IMG/VR virus record: IMGVR_UViG_3300024333_000007
Location: 1 to 64,000 of that record
DNA length: 64,000 nt
Strand: one strand, 5' to 3'
DNA from: a virus
The notes under the pieces were generated by a model, which did not search any database, was not told where the DNA came from, and saw only the letters and a list, made by a program, of their open reading frames with translations. The first letter of the stretch is position 1. Every line of letters begins with the position of its first letter. Both the position numbers and the translations under genes were made by a program. Shown here piece after piece: positions 35,048 to 50,200 of the stretch.

Positions 35048-35299
35048 CTATATATCTTTATTTATATAAATACTAGAGACTTCTATGTCAGCAATTTCTA
35101 ATAATACTCTAGCAATATCATCCCCTAAAAGTCTTACATCAAAATATTCTTGTTTTTCTGTATCAACACCAATTTCTATCGTAACATCTTTCATATTTTT
35201 CAAACATATCTCATGTCTTTCAAAATCTGAAACACTATCAAGCTTTTCGTAAAACTTATCTTTATTAAATGTTATTAATATATTTGCCTTTATTTTCAT
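35048..35299 (-). CDS. Hypothetical protein, 83 aa
   Basis: Begins MKIKANILITFNKDKFYEKL; alternating strands and helix, acidic. No family recognised. Lies just downstream of the tRNA on the same strand. Confidence 0.6.
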   Translation of the reverse strand: MKIKANILITFNKDKFYEKLDSVSDFERHEICLKNMKDVTIEIGVDTEKQEYFDVRLLGDDIARVLLEIADIEVSSIYINKDI

Positions 35300-38200
35300 T
35301 TTTATTTACTTCATGGTGGCAAGTGTAGGATTTGAACCCACGGACGTTTTACCGCCTACAGTTTTCAAGACTGTCGCCTTAAACCAAACTCGGCCAACTT
35401 GCCAATACAATTCTAACTTTTGAAAAAATCCAACGCCAGCTATGGGAGTTGGCTAGTGTGTTTATCCCAGGAAATAAAAAAGCATCAGTATATTCATATT
35501 GTGGATATGGTGGCGAGTCATATAGTATTTTATTACTACGTGCTATATAACATTTTGGATAGTTTTATAGATATTCTCGAGGCAATTTATCATGATGATA
35601 AACCCCGAAATCTCCAAAATACGGCGGCACCTATTGCCATTCTTGGCAATAATCTTTTTAGTAACCATAGTAATCTATCTCAACTTGGTTATTCCTCGCC
35701 TTGAGATATGCCATTTTGTGAAAACCCCGTCTTTTCGGCGGAATACAAAAAGCCTATGCAAACCCCCTGATGTAATTCATCACCAATTACAACAAGAGAT
35801 TTATCGTTGTCAGAACATTCTTTAATATAACATCTGGGTTCGCCATCAATATATTCGATGGGTAAATTATCCAGATGTAAAGCATTAATGTCCAAAATCC
35901 GCCAACATTTTGTCAGTCAACGATTGTGCACAACCTTTTCGGCCCAAATTGTAATCATAAACCAAATCTCCCCTTTTTCTTCATTTTACTTTAGACTTTG
36001 CAGTCTTCATTAGAGCCCTCCGGGCGATTGCGACTACCAGCCATCATCATCTTCATCAGGAACAGGAATAAACATAATCCCCCCTTTTTTCTTCATTATA
36101 ACAAATTAACTCGCAAAAGACAACAAACTATCACCAAAAAAGTTCCAAATAATGATTTTTAAATTTGATATCTTTAAGAAAATTAGCCATATATAGAACT
36201 TCCGTTTCGATATCCCTGGTTCTTTTATAACCCAAATTTTCTATTATATCAGATATAGGATTATAATAAAAATCTTCAGTATTCTCTATACGATAACTAT
36301 CAACATGCTTTTTTGTTCCGGGAATTACATCCAGAATTTTATCTGCCACATCATTTATAGATAATCTTTCATCAAGCTGATTGGGGTTTCTAAATTCCGG
36401 TTGTTCTGGTGAATTATCAACAAAAAGTTCTAAACACTGAACAGAATCATTAAGGGACAAAAATCCTCTTTTATGTTTACCCTTGCCATAAACTGTTAGG
36501 GGTTTTTTACATAACGCCTGAACAACAAATCTATTAACTACAGTACCAAAGAATCTGTCATACCAAAATGGTGAATATATTTTTGTCTCTTCTATTTCGG
36601 GAGTATAACAACCATAAACAACCCCCTGATTAATAGATGTTATTTTCATACCCCACCATCTATGTACTGCATCTGCTATATAAGTTGTATTTACCTTTGA
36701 TGAATGATAAAAAGATGCCGGCCTTCTAGGGAACAAGGATGGCAAAGACCTTTTACCATCAAAATCGAATATAAAATTTCCTTCTGGAATATTTACATTT
36801 ATATCTGGTTGAATAGTTCCCATACTTTCTATTTCAATAAAATGTGCGCCCGGACACCAGTCTTTCATAAGCCACAATAAATTAAGTGTGCCAATAGTAT
36901 TATTAACTATAGTAGTAGTAGCACAGTGTAAACCAATCTGAGAAAATAGTGCAGATGGCTGCTGAGCAAGATTTATTATAGTGTCTATATTATTATATTT
37001 AAAGATGTGTTCAATTTCTCTAATATCTTTAACTATATCAAGGCAATGAAATTCAAATCTGCCCACTTTATTAAAAATAGAAAACTTATCATCCATAGAA
37101 AAAATAGGCATAGCAGATTCGACACCAATACTATTTGCCCAGTTGTTAATTTTTATATCATTGTCTATACCAATAACATAATAACCTTTAAAGAGCAACC
37201 TTTGGGTTATAGCATTACCAATATAACCATTGCATCCAGTAACTAAAATTTTCATTCTAAATCCACCTTATCCCACATTTCATACCATCTATCTTTTAGT
37301 AACACAAATGGTACTCCTGGTATTGTAAGTAAAAATAAAAAAACACATCATAATACTAAAAAATGTAAAATAAGCAAAATAAGACCATTTACTTATTTTT
37401 CTCCACAACCTATTACATATACAATCTTCACTATATTTAGTTATCATAACTATCCAACTTAATATTGCGAACAAACACATATTTTTCCAAATAACGATAC
37501 CCACAATTACCACAAACAACAACTATAGTAAGATGTTTATTATCAATACTATCCAAATCATTAGTCCATGATAACGTTGCTTCATCACATTTTGGACATT
37601 CAAGCAAAATCTCTCTATTTTCCATATAATAACTCACTGAAATATTCTTTTTTTATTGCACTTTCATTTACCAAATAACATTCTTTACAATCAAACCATA
37701 TTTCATAACCTCTTTCATGCGCAACATCAATATCTTTATTACTAACAAAAAAGTTTTTTAGTAACTTATGTGTAACAACACCATTAATTATATCATGCGC
37801 ACTGTCTCTAAAGTCTTTATCATATGTCCAATAAAAATTAAAGTCACTAGCTTTACAGAAAGTATATTTAAAATCACCTATTGGTAAAAGATAAAACATT
37901 TTACCAAAATAACTTGCATATGTTGGTTCTGATGTACCAAATATTGAACTGTCTCTCTTACAATGTCCATGTTTTACAAGATAGTCGTTAAGCTTCTCTG
38001 CACGTTTTAGTGTCATGACCATGTTAGTTTCCGCATTTTTTTTCACATTTTTTTTATACAAAAATGGCGAATCTATTATTTCATGCTTTTGTGAACCATG
38101 CAAAAATATTCCTTTAAATGGTTTAACCAAATGAAGAAAATCCTCGCAACTATCATATATCTTATCGATTATATATTTGATTTCGTTCATAGTATATTAT

Positions 38201-41200
38201 TCTTCAGCATACAAGTGCTATACGCAAATATTTTGCTTTCTGTAATAGGCAAATATTTTTTTGTAATATTATCCCATCTATCAGTCTTAAAATACTTACT
38301 CAATACCTCAAATATAACTGCTGATTCTTTAAGTGGGACTATAAAGTAATCAGCAGATGGATACAATAACTGAGTTATATATCTTAATATTTTATTATCG
38401 GATTTTTTATATGTCCAACATTCTGGGTGTACTAAATATGAATAGAATTTATCTACTACATCTGATATTAATTTATAGAATTTTTCTGTTTCTACTGAAT
38501 TAAAATAGTGTCTTTCAATTAGAGATATTACACCAATTATTGGCATGAGATTAAAACACCAATACTGCAAACCAGAATTATTTCTAAAGTTTTCGGGCCA
38601 AAACTCATTATCCATTACAGAACGGCCAACATGTTTTACAAAACTATCAAGATATTCATATACCATATTTTTATCTTTTGATATATGATATGATAAAATA
38701 CAACCATATAGACCCCAGGTTCCCAAATTATTAAGCCTGTCACTAATTTTGGAACATGATGGCAAATACACATCATATATCCAGCTAAGAAATTTATATG
38801 ATATTGTTGACCATTGTCTATTAGTTAAAAAATCATATGCATGAAGAAATTTCTGTCCTTTAAAAACAAAGACCAAATAACTATCACTGCATCTATCAGA
38901 ACCAGTAACTTTCTTAAGTGTATCGGACCAAGCCAATAAAAATTCTTTTGATTTGTGTTTATATTTTATATCACAAGTTAATTTATATAGCAATGCTGTA
39001 TTATATGCAGCTATTGAATCATAATGCAGTGCTTCCTTGGCTTTAGCATTTTCTTTCATATTAGTATAATACGATGGAATGTATAATTTTTCCGGAGGAT
39101 TGGGCCTTCTTAGCATATATCCTTCGGTATCATAGACAAGTTTATCCATATCATACTCCTATGAAATTTGACAATTCATTGACCCTTTTAGTCCATCCTT
39201 TAATATATTTCTTAAAGGCTGGTTTTTTATTTACCAAACTATTATAAAATTCTAGTCTCAAATCAAGATAATGACGTGCGGCCACATCACTATCTACTGA
39301 TTGTATTAAATTTAATGTGACCGGGCCAAGACCACCATCAACTTCTACATCATAACCCATCTTATTAAGGGTTTTTTGCAATAATTTTATGGCTGCACTA
39401 CAACCCATGTTTACAGCACTATCAAATACAACGCAATCAATATTGTCTGGCAACTCATCACATTTGCATTTGTTCCAAAATATTTCTTTATAGATGCCGG
39501 CCGCCGACTCTATAGTTATATTTACAATATCTTGTTCATCAATAATACCATCTTTAGTGATATCCGCTAAATGTTCGGGCAAATCTTGGAGTAATCTAAA
39601 TGAAATACCCAAATTTGTTATACCACCTGGGTCAACTGGGTCGTCCACTAAACCACCTTCATGTTCTAATACAAAATCCAATATTAATTCAAAATTGTCC
39701 TTCATGGTACTCTCCTCTAAGTAAACAGTAACATAATATCGGTTACTATCTTTACATCCTTATAAACAAACAACTTTTCTATTGCTTTTTTATAATTTGT
39801 TCCTCTTTTACTATATATTAATATTTTCGTTTCTTTTTGCCATATAGAAATAAAATCATCTGGTGCTTTATATTCACTTACAAAAACAGAGTGTCCTTCT
39901 TTTATCTTTTTTCTACACCAATCCCAGAATAAATTATGATCAAAGTTGCCAATATTATATCCTAAAACATCGGCATATGGTGGATCACAATATATAATAC
40001 TATTTGGTGGTATGTCAATTTCCCAATAATTTCTGTTATGAATTATAACATTTTGTATATTTCTGGCCTGTTTAAGTAAATCTCGTTTAACTTCACCTGC
40101 ATAATTTCTTGATTTGCCATTACTATTAAAACTTCTAGCATAGGTATCAAACCATTTACTACCAAAAGAACATCCAAACCCAACAAAACCAACTAAATAT
40201 GATGGATACTTGTCTTTATTGTTTTTTATTTCATTATATTCATGTTCACTAATATTATCTGGTGGTATCCAACCACCTTGTATTGCTTTAAATAATTCTA
40301 TTAAATAGTAATCAACGTCGTTGGCAATTCTATTACCTTTTACATTACCTATCACATTAAAACCCCCTACAAATGGTTCTACATACCACTGATTCGGTTT
40401 TCTACGATGTAATATAATAGATAATATTTCTTTGGCAAATTTCCTTTTGCTTCCTATATATTTCATTATATATTTATTATAAAAAAGCCAGAAATTAATT
40501 TCTGGCTTTAATTTGGAGCGGCCGCCTGTTTCGACCTGGATTTCCAGATTGGATATCTATTACTTTAAGTTACAACCGCATTTACAATTCGATTGCTTCT
40601 ATATTTGCTAGAGCACTTTTACCATCTTGTAAATTCTTCAACACATTAAAAATCTCATTTGACCACCCGGATACTAAATATACATCATCATTTTCCATAG
40701 ATAGTGGCATATCACCATATCCAGCCAAATCAAACATTAACAATTTGGCATTTGGGCACCTTTCTTTATATATTTTCCACAAATTGTTCATATCATTACC
40801 GTACATTTGCATGTCGGTAAAAAACACCACCCAATCAAATTTCTTATCATTGTTAATGCACCAATCAATTACTTTCCACCCATAGGTCGAATAACCCACT
40901 TCGCCTTCAATATCATATAAATCATCTACCATTTTTAATGGTCTAACAGAAGTAAATTCTTTTACCTTCCAAATATTGCCAAAAATACCGTTGGTAACAT
41001 TGGCAGATGTTTTATGTTTTAACAAGATGGATAACAATAAACCTATGTCATATCTAGCTATAACACCTCTACCAGAAATTTTGCCCCACATAGAACTAGA
41101 TACATCGGAAGCAATAAGAACATTATCATTTTCGGCAAACAGACTTAAATTGCCAGCAGATAATAGTGTTGCTTTCTCTAACGCTTCAGTTATGAGAAAC

Positions 41201-44200
41201 AACTTTTCCGAATTGATGATTGATTTTTTTTGTGTAACAAATCTAAAAGCAGACAAATATCTAAATGGAAACATCTTAGAAGTTGCAACTGACTTTGGAT
41301 TAGTCAATCTATTACAAACTATTTCAATATGCTCCATAGAAATATCACATTCAAGCATATTTCTCAAGTTCATTAATATGGCCTGATAACCAAGCTTACC
41401 AGATTCAATAAGTTCTTCCCAAACAGCTTTTTTAAAGCTGTTTTTAAGCTTATTAACCTTTTCGGTCAATTTCTCATATAAACCATTTTCAACTTTTTTG
41501 TTTTTTACCAAAGCTTTCAAAGTGTATAGAAGTTTATTAAGTGATGCATATCCATCAGGAATTTGGCCGGCATATTCCTTATAAACCATTTCAAGAATAG
41601 TTTTATTGTTATTTCGACCAGCTTCGGCCATCTCTGTTTCCCAAGTATAAGGAATTTCCAATTCATTCTTAATAAGTTTTTTAAATATTTCACTTTGTTT
41701 GTTATCCTTTGGTGTTGGTCTGACCAAACGGATTACATCACTAAGTGAGATTTCCCTATTGCTCTTATCCCACTTAGCATACTGATATTCGTCAAACTTA
41801 TTTGCCGCAACTTTTAATCCCTTAACTAATTGCTTGGATAGACCCTTTAAATTGTTCCTATTGTTGGCTTTGGCATAATAGCCAAGCAATTCAGCCATTT
41901 CATCCGGCCTAGAAACAGTTCTGGCCACCGCTTTTTTTAGCGTTTGACCATGACTATAAAGTCTAGCAAGTTCTACTAGTAGAACAAGAGGGATCGTTCT
42001 AAGAAACATCTTTTCTCTAGCATATACAGCCAACTTTGCTACAAAAACCAGATTACAATTTCTAATCAGGTTTCTCAACTCGTTAAGCTGATTTTCTGTA
42101 TCGGGACGATAAAATTGTGGCTGTAATACACTATTACAGACAAAACTATACAGGGCAAGATTATTATCCAATTTATAAGCTTGCTCGTCCTCATAATTTA
42201 CATGCTCATCTTGTTTTGTAGAAAATCTTGACATTTTTTTTATCTCCTAAAGGGGTAAGAAATTAATGTTGGAACAGTTTCTATTATTAGATTATGAGTC
42301 TGCGAAGTATCCAACATTTACAACACCCGAATTCAAACAAAGAAAAAAGAATAATATGGAGAAACAAACTTTTAGTCTGATATAATATGTCGGTAATTAA
42401 ATACGAAGTATCAGACTCCAACATCATCCATATTTTCACAATGTCATATTTTTTAGAAAGCAACTGGGAAAATTAACCAAAGTCTGTTTTTTTTTAACCC
42501 CACTCTTGGTAAAGTTTTGGGTTGGTTTCAATATTACGAAGTATCAGACTTTCCCATCACCCATGTTTTCATAATATCATATCTTTTAAAAAGGCAACCA
42601 TCTATTATTTTATTTTAAGTGCACATTGGCCCTTATTTTCTAGTTCACAGGCGGCCATGATAGTATATATGGCATCATCAACCAACGAGTCCGTAGCACT
42701 ATCAAAAAACGGCACAACATCACCATAAATGGCATTTGCGGCGCGTATTTTTTTCATAACCGATATAGCAAACATTAAGAATATAGTAAAATCATCACTA
42801 GTTTCTAGTTTTACACCATCTGGTATAATTTTTTCTAGTACTTCCCCAACCAATAAATATGCAGAACCATGTTCAGCATTCTTATTTTCAAACAAATCAG
42901 CACACTCTTTTAATTTAGTTACAACTTTGTCTGTTTGTCCCATATGATACGCCCCCCTATTTATTTAAACTTCTCAAAAAAGACTTCTCAATCCGAATGA
43001 ATTGTTTTTCTATCTCGTCATTTGAACGCTCATCAAAAAAATAATCATAATCATCGTCGTCTTCCGATTTCCCAAAATCATGGTCTTCGGGGGTGTTTTC
43101 ATATCTCCTAATCTTGATCTTAGATTTTGCATCCTCTATAAACTGTGTCGTGTCAACATGAGGATATACAATTTCAATGTCCAAATCTACATGGGTATAT
43201 GCACCACATGAAAGTTTAACGCGTTTTACTGCTTTTCGTCCGCCATGCCAAACCAATATAGAAATCTCATGGTTTTTGTTTAGCGTTTCTTTGTCATTAA
43301 TGGAAAAATCATGAATACCAAGACCATGATGAGAATGAACTACACCATAAGTCTTGATATTGGCATCTGGAAATATATTATGTACACTGCAGGAGCTAAC
43401 TTCTTGTTCAACAAGAAGAATATCGGATATAAAATTGCAATCTCCTATTAAAAACGCATACCACTCCAGATTTTTATATTCATTTAATAAGGCATTGAGT
43501 TTGGCGTCCACTCTAAAGTCAAGATAGAGAATCTCTTTTTTTGCCAGCCCACAAACACACACATATTTTTGTTTATCATTTTCCCACATAATTAGACCAT
43601 CCTATACATATATTCTAAATCACACGAAATTTCTTTGTTGTGATATTTTAAGGCCGCACCAACAGTCATGGCCGCAATAACCACTGCTGGCACAACCCAG
43701 CTAGGAGTTATTCTATAACCACCATCGGTTTCGCCCCAACTTGCTACCCTATATGATAGAGTAACATGCGTCCCATCATAACCCGGACTCATATATTTAA
43801 TATTCTTTTCTTTGCACCACTTTTCAATTTGCTTTTGTGATTCGATTTTATCAGTACAATCGAAAACCACATCTGGCTTATTAATAACCACATCACCATT
43901 AAACCTAAATGGTATGGCATTAACATTTACATCTGTCCGTAGATTTTCCAATATCTTTTTCACCAAATGTGCTTTATTTTTGCCTATCATAGAAATTGGT
44001 AAATCAAGCCGATTAAGGTTGCTGGCCTCAATCGTGTCATGGTCAAACAATGTTATTTCCCTTACACCGGACATCGCCAAAAATTTAGATACCCAATATC
44101 CAACACCACCACAGCCAACTACAACTACACACATATCGGTTTTTAGTCCGATATTCTTTTGCCTGTCATAAATTATCATGTGTGCCATCCTCCCAGTGTT

Positions 44201-47200
44201 TGGTTTAATAAGGCACTTTCCGCTATTTCGCGGCTATTTTGATTTTGGTTGCGTTGTGCACTTGTAGTTGGCGCGGTGTATGATAATACTTTTCTTTTTA
44301 GGCTGCTAAATCTAGGTAATCCCCGGGGTGATGTGTTGCCCAGAGAACGCTCGTTTATAGTTCCAAGCACTCTAGACGCCGTCAGTGCTACATTTAACAC
44401 ATCCTCCGGGGTGTTAATAATGACATCCTGATAATGAAAAGTACCCCAACAGTCATACATACCAGTTTTATGATAATGATTAAAAGAATCCAATGTAAGT
44501 GTTTTTGTTGTGATGCTCAAAACACTTGATTCCCTTGTTTCTATACTAATTATTATTGGTGTGGATATTTTTTTCCTTATTGTGGTAGGAATTTCTTTTC
44601 TTATAGAACTAGATCTGCACAATAATGTATCGGGGCTATATATTGTTATATACAACCAAACAATGTTGCCGTCGCGGCCCTTATAAATTGATAGGCCCCT
44701 TTTCGCCATCGAAAAATCTATATCCGGCATAAGAGCACAACTATTATATTTTTTGTTAAGCTCTTTGGTCATTTCGTCGTAGTTCTTAATAGTCTGAATA
44801 GCAAATTCTTTGAACATTGCTATTTCATCATATATCATCCTTTTCTCAGACTCTATCTTTTCATCATAAATTTTTTCATATTCCTCTCTTATTTGGTCTT
44901 CCAAAGATGGGGACCCAGAAACAGCCACCAACTTAAAACATTTACCACCTACTTTAAGTATAAAGTTATCTGTTTCAAAATCAATGTTTTTTCCAGATTT
45001 CCGGGTATTAACATTACTCCTGGCTATTTCTGCCATGCGAACAATTTGGTCAATACTTTCATCCGATAAACCCATTAATTTTGTCCTTTCGTTGGTTGAA
45101 ATATGTGGGCATGTCTGGCCGATTGTTGGTCAGACATGCCCAATTGAGTAGTTTACGAAGACGCGGGTGTATCATAAGCGAATATACGAATTTTCATATT
45201 TTCGCGTATGGTTTCCGGCGCGTCTTCCTGATCGACGATCTCGTTGCTACCCAAAAAGACCCTAAACTTGCTATAGCCGGCCTGGTTGGCCAGCCCAATA
45301 GCCGTTTCAATAAAACCATCCCCCACTGTTAGTGGAATAGTGGCACCATTAACAACAGCAACGGGCCCGCCATCACCAACCACGTCCGCATCATCAAACC
45401 ACATAATTTCTCCCTTTTCGGTTTTTCCTTAGTATATCATGCCAAGATTAAAAGTCAACAAACTATTTTTTTCACATCCGACTCATCATATAATACATTT
45501 CGGAGCCGTCAGACTTTTCGGTATATATTAGTCCGATTTCTTGATCATCAACATAACCAAAAGATATCCTAAAATTATTATCCAAAATGGAAAATAAATT
45601 CATAAAAACCTTAAAATCAAATTTCAATTCAATATCCTTAAAATTACATTCAACCAGATTTAACATGATTTCACTGTTAAGTTCGTCCTGGTCACTGCCA
45701 ACACGTATATATAGATATCCCCCCCTGGTACCAAAGTAAATTTTACCAGATTGCGCACTCACCCTTTTTGTTCTATCAACAAATTCCACCAAATTTTCAT
45801 TCATGTTAATAAAAGAAAAATAATCGAAATTGCGTTTTCTATCAGAATCGAAGGATGTTATCACGTGCTCACTACGCAAAATTAATTTTGCGGTGTATGG
45901 CGACTCAACAATTTCCAGATGGCCGGTTTCAACCTTAACATCCACCTCATTGCTAGTAAACACATCCAGATATGGCAGAACAGCCACCAACGGATTGACA
46001 AAACACAGATCAATTTCGTCCTTTAATCCTGTTATTATACTGTTGGGAACATTAACTATGGATATAAGGTTGCCGCCCCTCATAGAAGTCGTGGCAAAAT
46101 CCGGCGATAGTGTTAATTTCACGTTGTCAATGGTGTAATTTACAGTGCCTTTTTTAATAAGGGTTTTAAAATTTTGAAGGTTTAATTTTAACATATTATC
46201 TTTCTCCTTTTTTATTATTTCCCAATCAACAGCAATTCTTTCAAACTAGAATTGGCTGTGGGTATATTTGTACTACTTTTTTTCATAAATTTTTATTTTT
46301 TTTTATGTCGATGGTTGCCTTTTTTAAAAAAATATGATATAATAAATATTAAGAAGCGAAAGCGAATGTTATTTAATAACTAGATAGTGGACAAAAAAGA
46401 ACCATCCCAAGAAAAAAAAATTATAAATATTTTTTAGCCTCATATTTAGAAATTTGATATTTTTCCCGAAGACTATTAATAGCAGATTCCTGATTATCAA
46501 TAACATCTTTTTTAATGTATTTTAAAAATTTGTACCCTTTGGGTAATACATATCTTAGATAATTCCATATATGTTTTGGTTTGGTATGAAATAAATATTT
46601 ATTAATTAATTCTACTTTTGCAAAATTATTGGTATCATGTGATACCCACAATAACATAAGATATGGTGGAAATTCTTTATCATCATACATCACATCCACT
46701 TTAGAATACAAAGCCTTTAGATAATTAAAAAAATTGTTGCTCATTATATTACTCCATTTTTATACATTCTCATCACCATACCAATAAAATTGATCTCTTT
46801 ATTAGCACAAAAATAATCGCGATATAATGATTCTGATATTTCTATAATACTATCTCCTGGTGATAATGACTTTGGGGGAAGATTTTCGTAGAGATATTCA
46901 TATATTTCGTTATAAGATAGTTGATATGTTCTCAATATTTTTCTAATGGCATCTATATCACCATTTAAAACTGATTTGAGAATATCCTGATACCTTTTTT
47001 CATATGTTGTTAGTGTTATAGATGTTAGAGCATTGTTTTTGATACTTAGTTTTAGTGTGTTTATGGTTTTGCGTATATCTGGATAACATTTCTTAACCAA
47101 TGTTTTCAATACATCTTTGTTTACATTAGATATATTCTCTTTTTTAAGGATATTAAGACAATGAACCGCAATGTCTTTGATTGGTGGGTTGGAAAACTCA

Positions 47201-50200
47201 ATAACTTCACATCTAGATTTAAGTTCTGGAATTATTCTGTTAAGATAGTTACCAACTAGCAAATATCTGGTTATTTTATGTGTATCCTCTATAAGCTGCC
47301 GAAGTGTTTCTTGGGCCGCAGAGGTGAGACGATCGCACTCATTGAGATAGACTATTTTAATTTTGGTATTTCCCAGGGCAGTTGCAAAATTTTTAACCTT
47401 TTCTCTAATATCATCCACACTGTTTTCGTCTGAAGCATTTATCTTCAGATAATCTAGTTTGGTTTGTTTTAGAAGAATATTAACAAAGGTGCCTTTGCCT
47501 ATACCGGGACTACCAAAAAGCATGATATTGGGCAAATCTTTTATAACCAGGGATAATTTTTCTTTTAATTCTGGGGTGGCGATAAAATCTTGGAGCCTGT
47601 CCGGCTCGTGCTTAAATGTCCAAATTTCTTGCATATTGTGCCCCTTTGGGTGTCTATGTCAAATGATAACACAAAAATTACCGTTGGCAACCATTAGGTT
47701 GACATTTGGAATTTTATGATATAATAAAAAAAATGAGGGTGCAAAATATGAACACGTATGTAATATCCGAGAAGATAGGAACAACCAGGCAAAATGTATC
47801 AAACATTCTAAAAAAGGCTATAGGAAAATGTTATAAATATGTCTATCGGAACAACCCATATGGATTTACACCCCTACAGTGTTTTCTATATCTATTATGT
47901 TGGATTGACATATTTAGTAGCCTGAATATGTATGATTTGTCCGAAATGAAGAAATTTTTCAGGTTGTTTCCTGGTGAAATTCGCGATAAAATACAAATTG
48001 ATGTTGAAAAATATCGTAATGAAATTTCGTACGAGTTATTAAAAATCAGAGCTATTTTGGATGAGGTTTATGAAACAGAAAGATTTGAGCCGGCTTATAA
48101 AAATAGAAGAACATATTAATAGGATAGCCAAAGAGGAGATGGGACTTAGTTACCCTGATATTCACTATGACATAGTTGACGATAAAAAATTATTAGAAAT
48201 AATGGCCTATATAATTCCTACTAATTTTAGTCATTGGACTTTTGGTAGGGATTATGATAAATTACGTACCATACATGAAAATATAATGCCCAGCTTACCG
48301 TTAGAGGTTGTCATAAATTCAACTCCGCCAAGGGCATTTTTGAGTAATGCTAATACGACAGGTATTCATATTTTGGTAATGTCACACGTAGTGGGACATG
48401 TGCACCATTTTACTAATAGCAAGTACTATCAGTACCAACATAATGATATTGTTGGATATTTATCTAGTGCGTCGGAAAGGTTCAAGAATTACGAAAAGAA
48501 ATATGGTATAGATGAAGTAGAGCCCATAATTGATGGTGGAATTGCTCTACAATTTCATTCAGTGCCCCATGATAATGAAACAGACGATGAAAAACGCAAA
48601 AGAATGTATGAGCAATATAGAAAGGAGTCCGTGGTTAAAACCACAGAATTTAGTAGTTTTTTTACTAATGATTCAAAAATAAAAGAAGATATTGAGTCGC
48701 ACAATTCAAAATTATGGATAAGGCTCAAAAACCTTATTCCGCCCGAGCCAACCGAGGACATTCTTAGATTTATTATTGATAACTCGCCAATATTAGATAG
48801 TTGGCAGCGTGATATTCTAGAAGTTAATAGGGAGCTGGGCCGATATTTTTATGCTAACATAAAATGTAAATTACTCTCAGAGGGGTTTGCAACGTTTGTC
48901 CATGAGAAAATCATCAAAAGATTATACCAACTTAATATTATAAATAATGAAGAATATTCACAGTTTATTTATAGTAATTCTTTGGTAAAGCATCATAATC
49001 CATTCATGCCGAATCCTTATTATGTTGGCTGTGGTATCCTTCATGACATAGAAGACAGGTGGAATAAGGGCAGACACGGGAGTGATTGGGAGCGGTGTGA
49101 ATCACAAACCGAAAGGGATAATTGGGACACAAAGGAAGGCAAAGGCTGGAATAAGATTTTAGAAATAATTACATCTTATTCTGATTGGAATCTGCTACAA
49201 GACTTCTTGACAAATAAGATTGTCCACGATCTTGATCTGTATATTTACGAGGAATATCATACAATTGATGAAGTTCAATATAGACGTACGAAACATACAT
49301 CGGAAGAAATAAAACAATTGATCACTATGAACTATGCATTTTCATTTGTTCCAAAAATATCTATTTTTAGTGGAAAAGATGTCTTAATGTTAAGGCATCA
49401 TTATAATAGCCTGGAACTTGATAAACGATATGCAGAGGAAACAATGAAACATATTAAAAGACTGTGGGGGAATAATGTTAGTCTGGACACAGTCATTAAT
49501 GATGAGGCAATAAGGCTAATAATATGATAGTTGTAATTAATAGAGATAACTATATTCTCAAACATTTATCTACTAATGATGTGTCGAACCCCCTGTTCGT
49601 TTATATTGATACCTATAATGGTGGCAAAAAAGAAGAAATTGCCTATTTTGATAAGTCCAACAAATACTTTGCTTACTATAGGGCATAAATATGTTTGATA
49701 ATATGGTTATTTATGAATGTGAGGGTTGCCAACGGAATGATATGGGAACATGTAAAGTTTTTTTATCGCCGGAAAGTAAGTTTAGGATAAATCGTTGTAA
49801 GACATGTGGTATGGACACGCATATCATCAAAAAAACCATCATCTACGAAAAACAAAGAGTTGGGCAGCAAAAACAGAAAAAGAAGAAACAGGCATAAAAT
49901 TTTGGAAAAAGGTTAGCGAACATAATAATTTTAGCACATATTATGAGTATATACACTATAGCACGCCTCTTTGTTATGGACATGTGAATAATTGTGATGT
50001 TTATATCTATGAATGTGGATGCGAGCACGGTCAGGAATGGTGGTATGGTCACTTAAAAGGCGCATAAAACATAAAAAATATGGACAATAGAAGGGCCCAC
50101 GTTTGACTTAATGACTATTATTGCCAACCCTTTATAACAAGAGACAAAAAAATAATAAAATAATTATACCCCCATATTCTATAAATATATGAGTATGGGG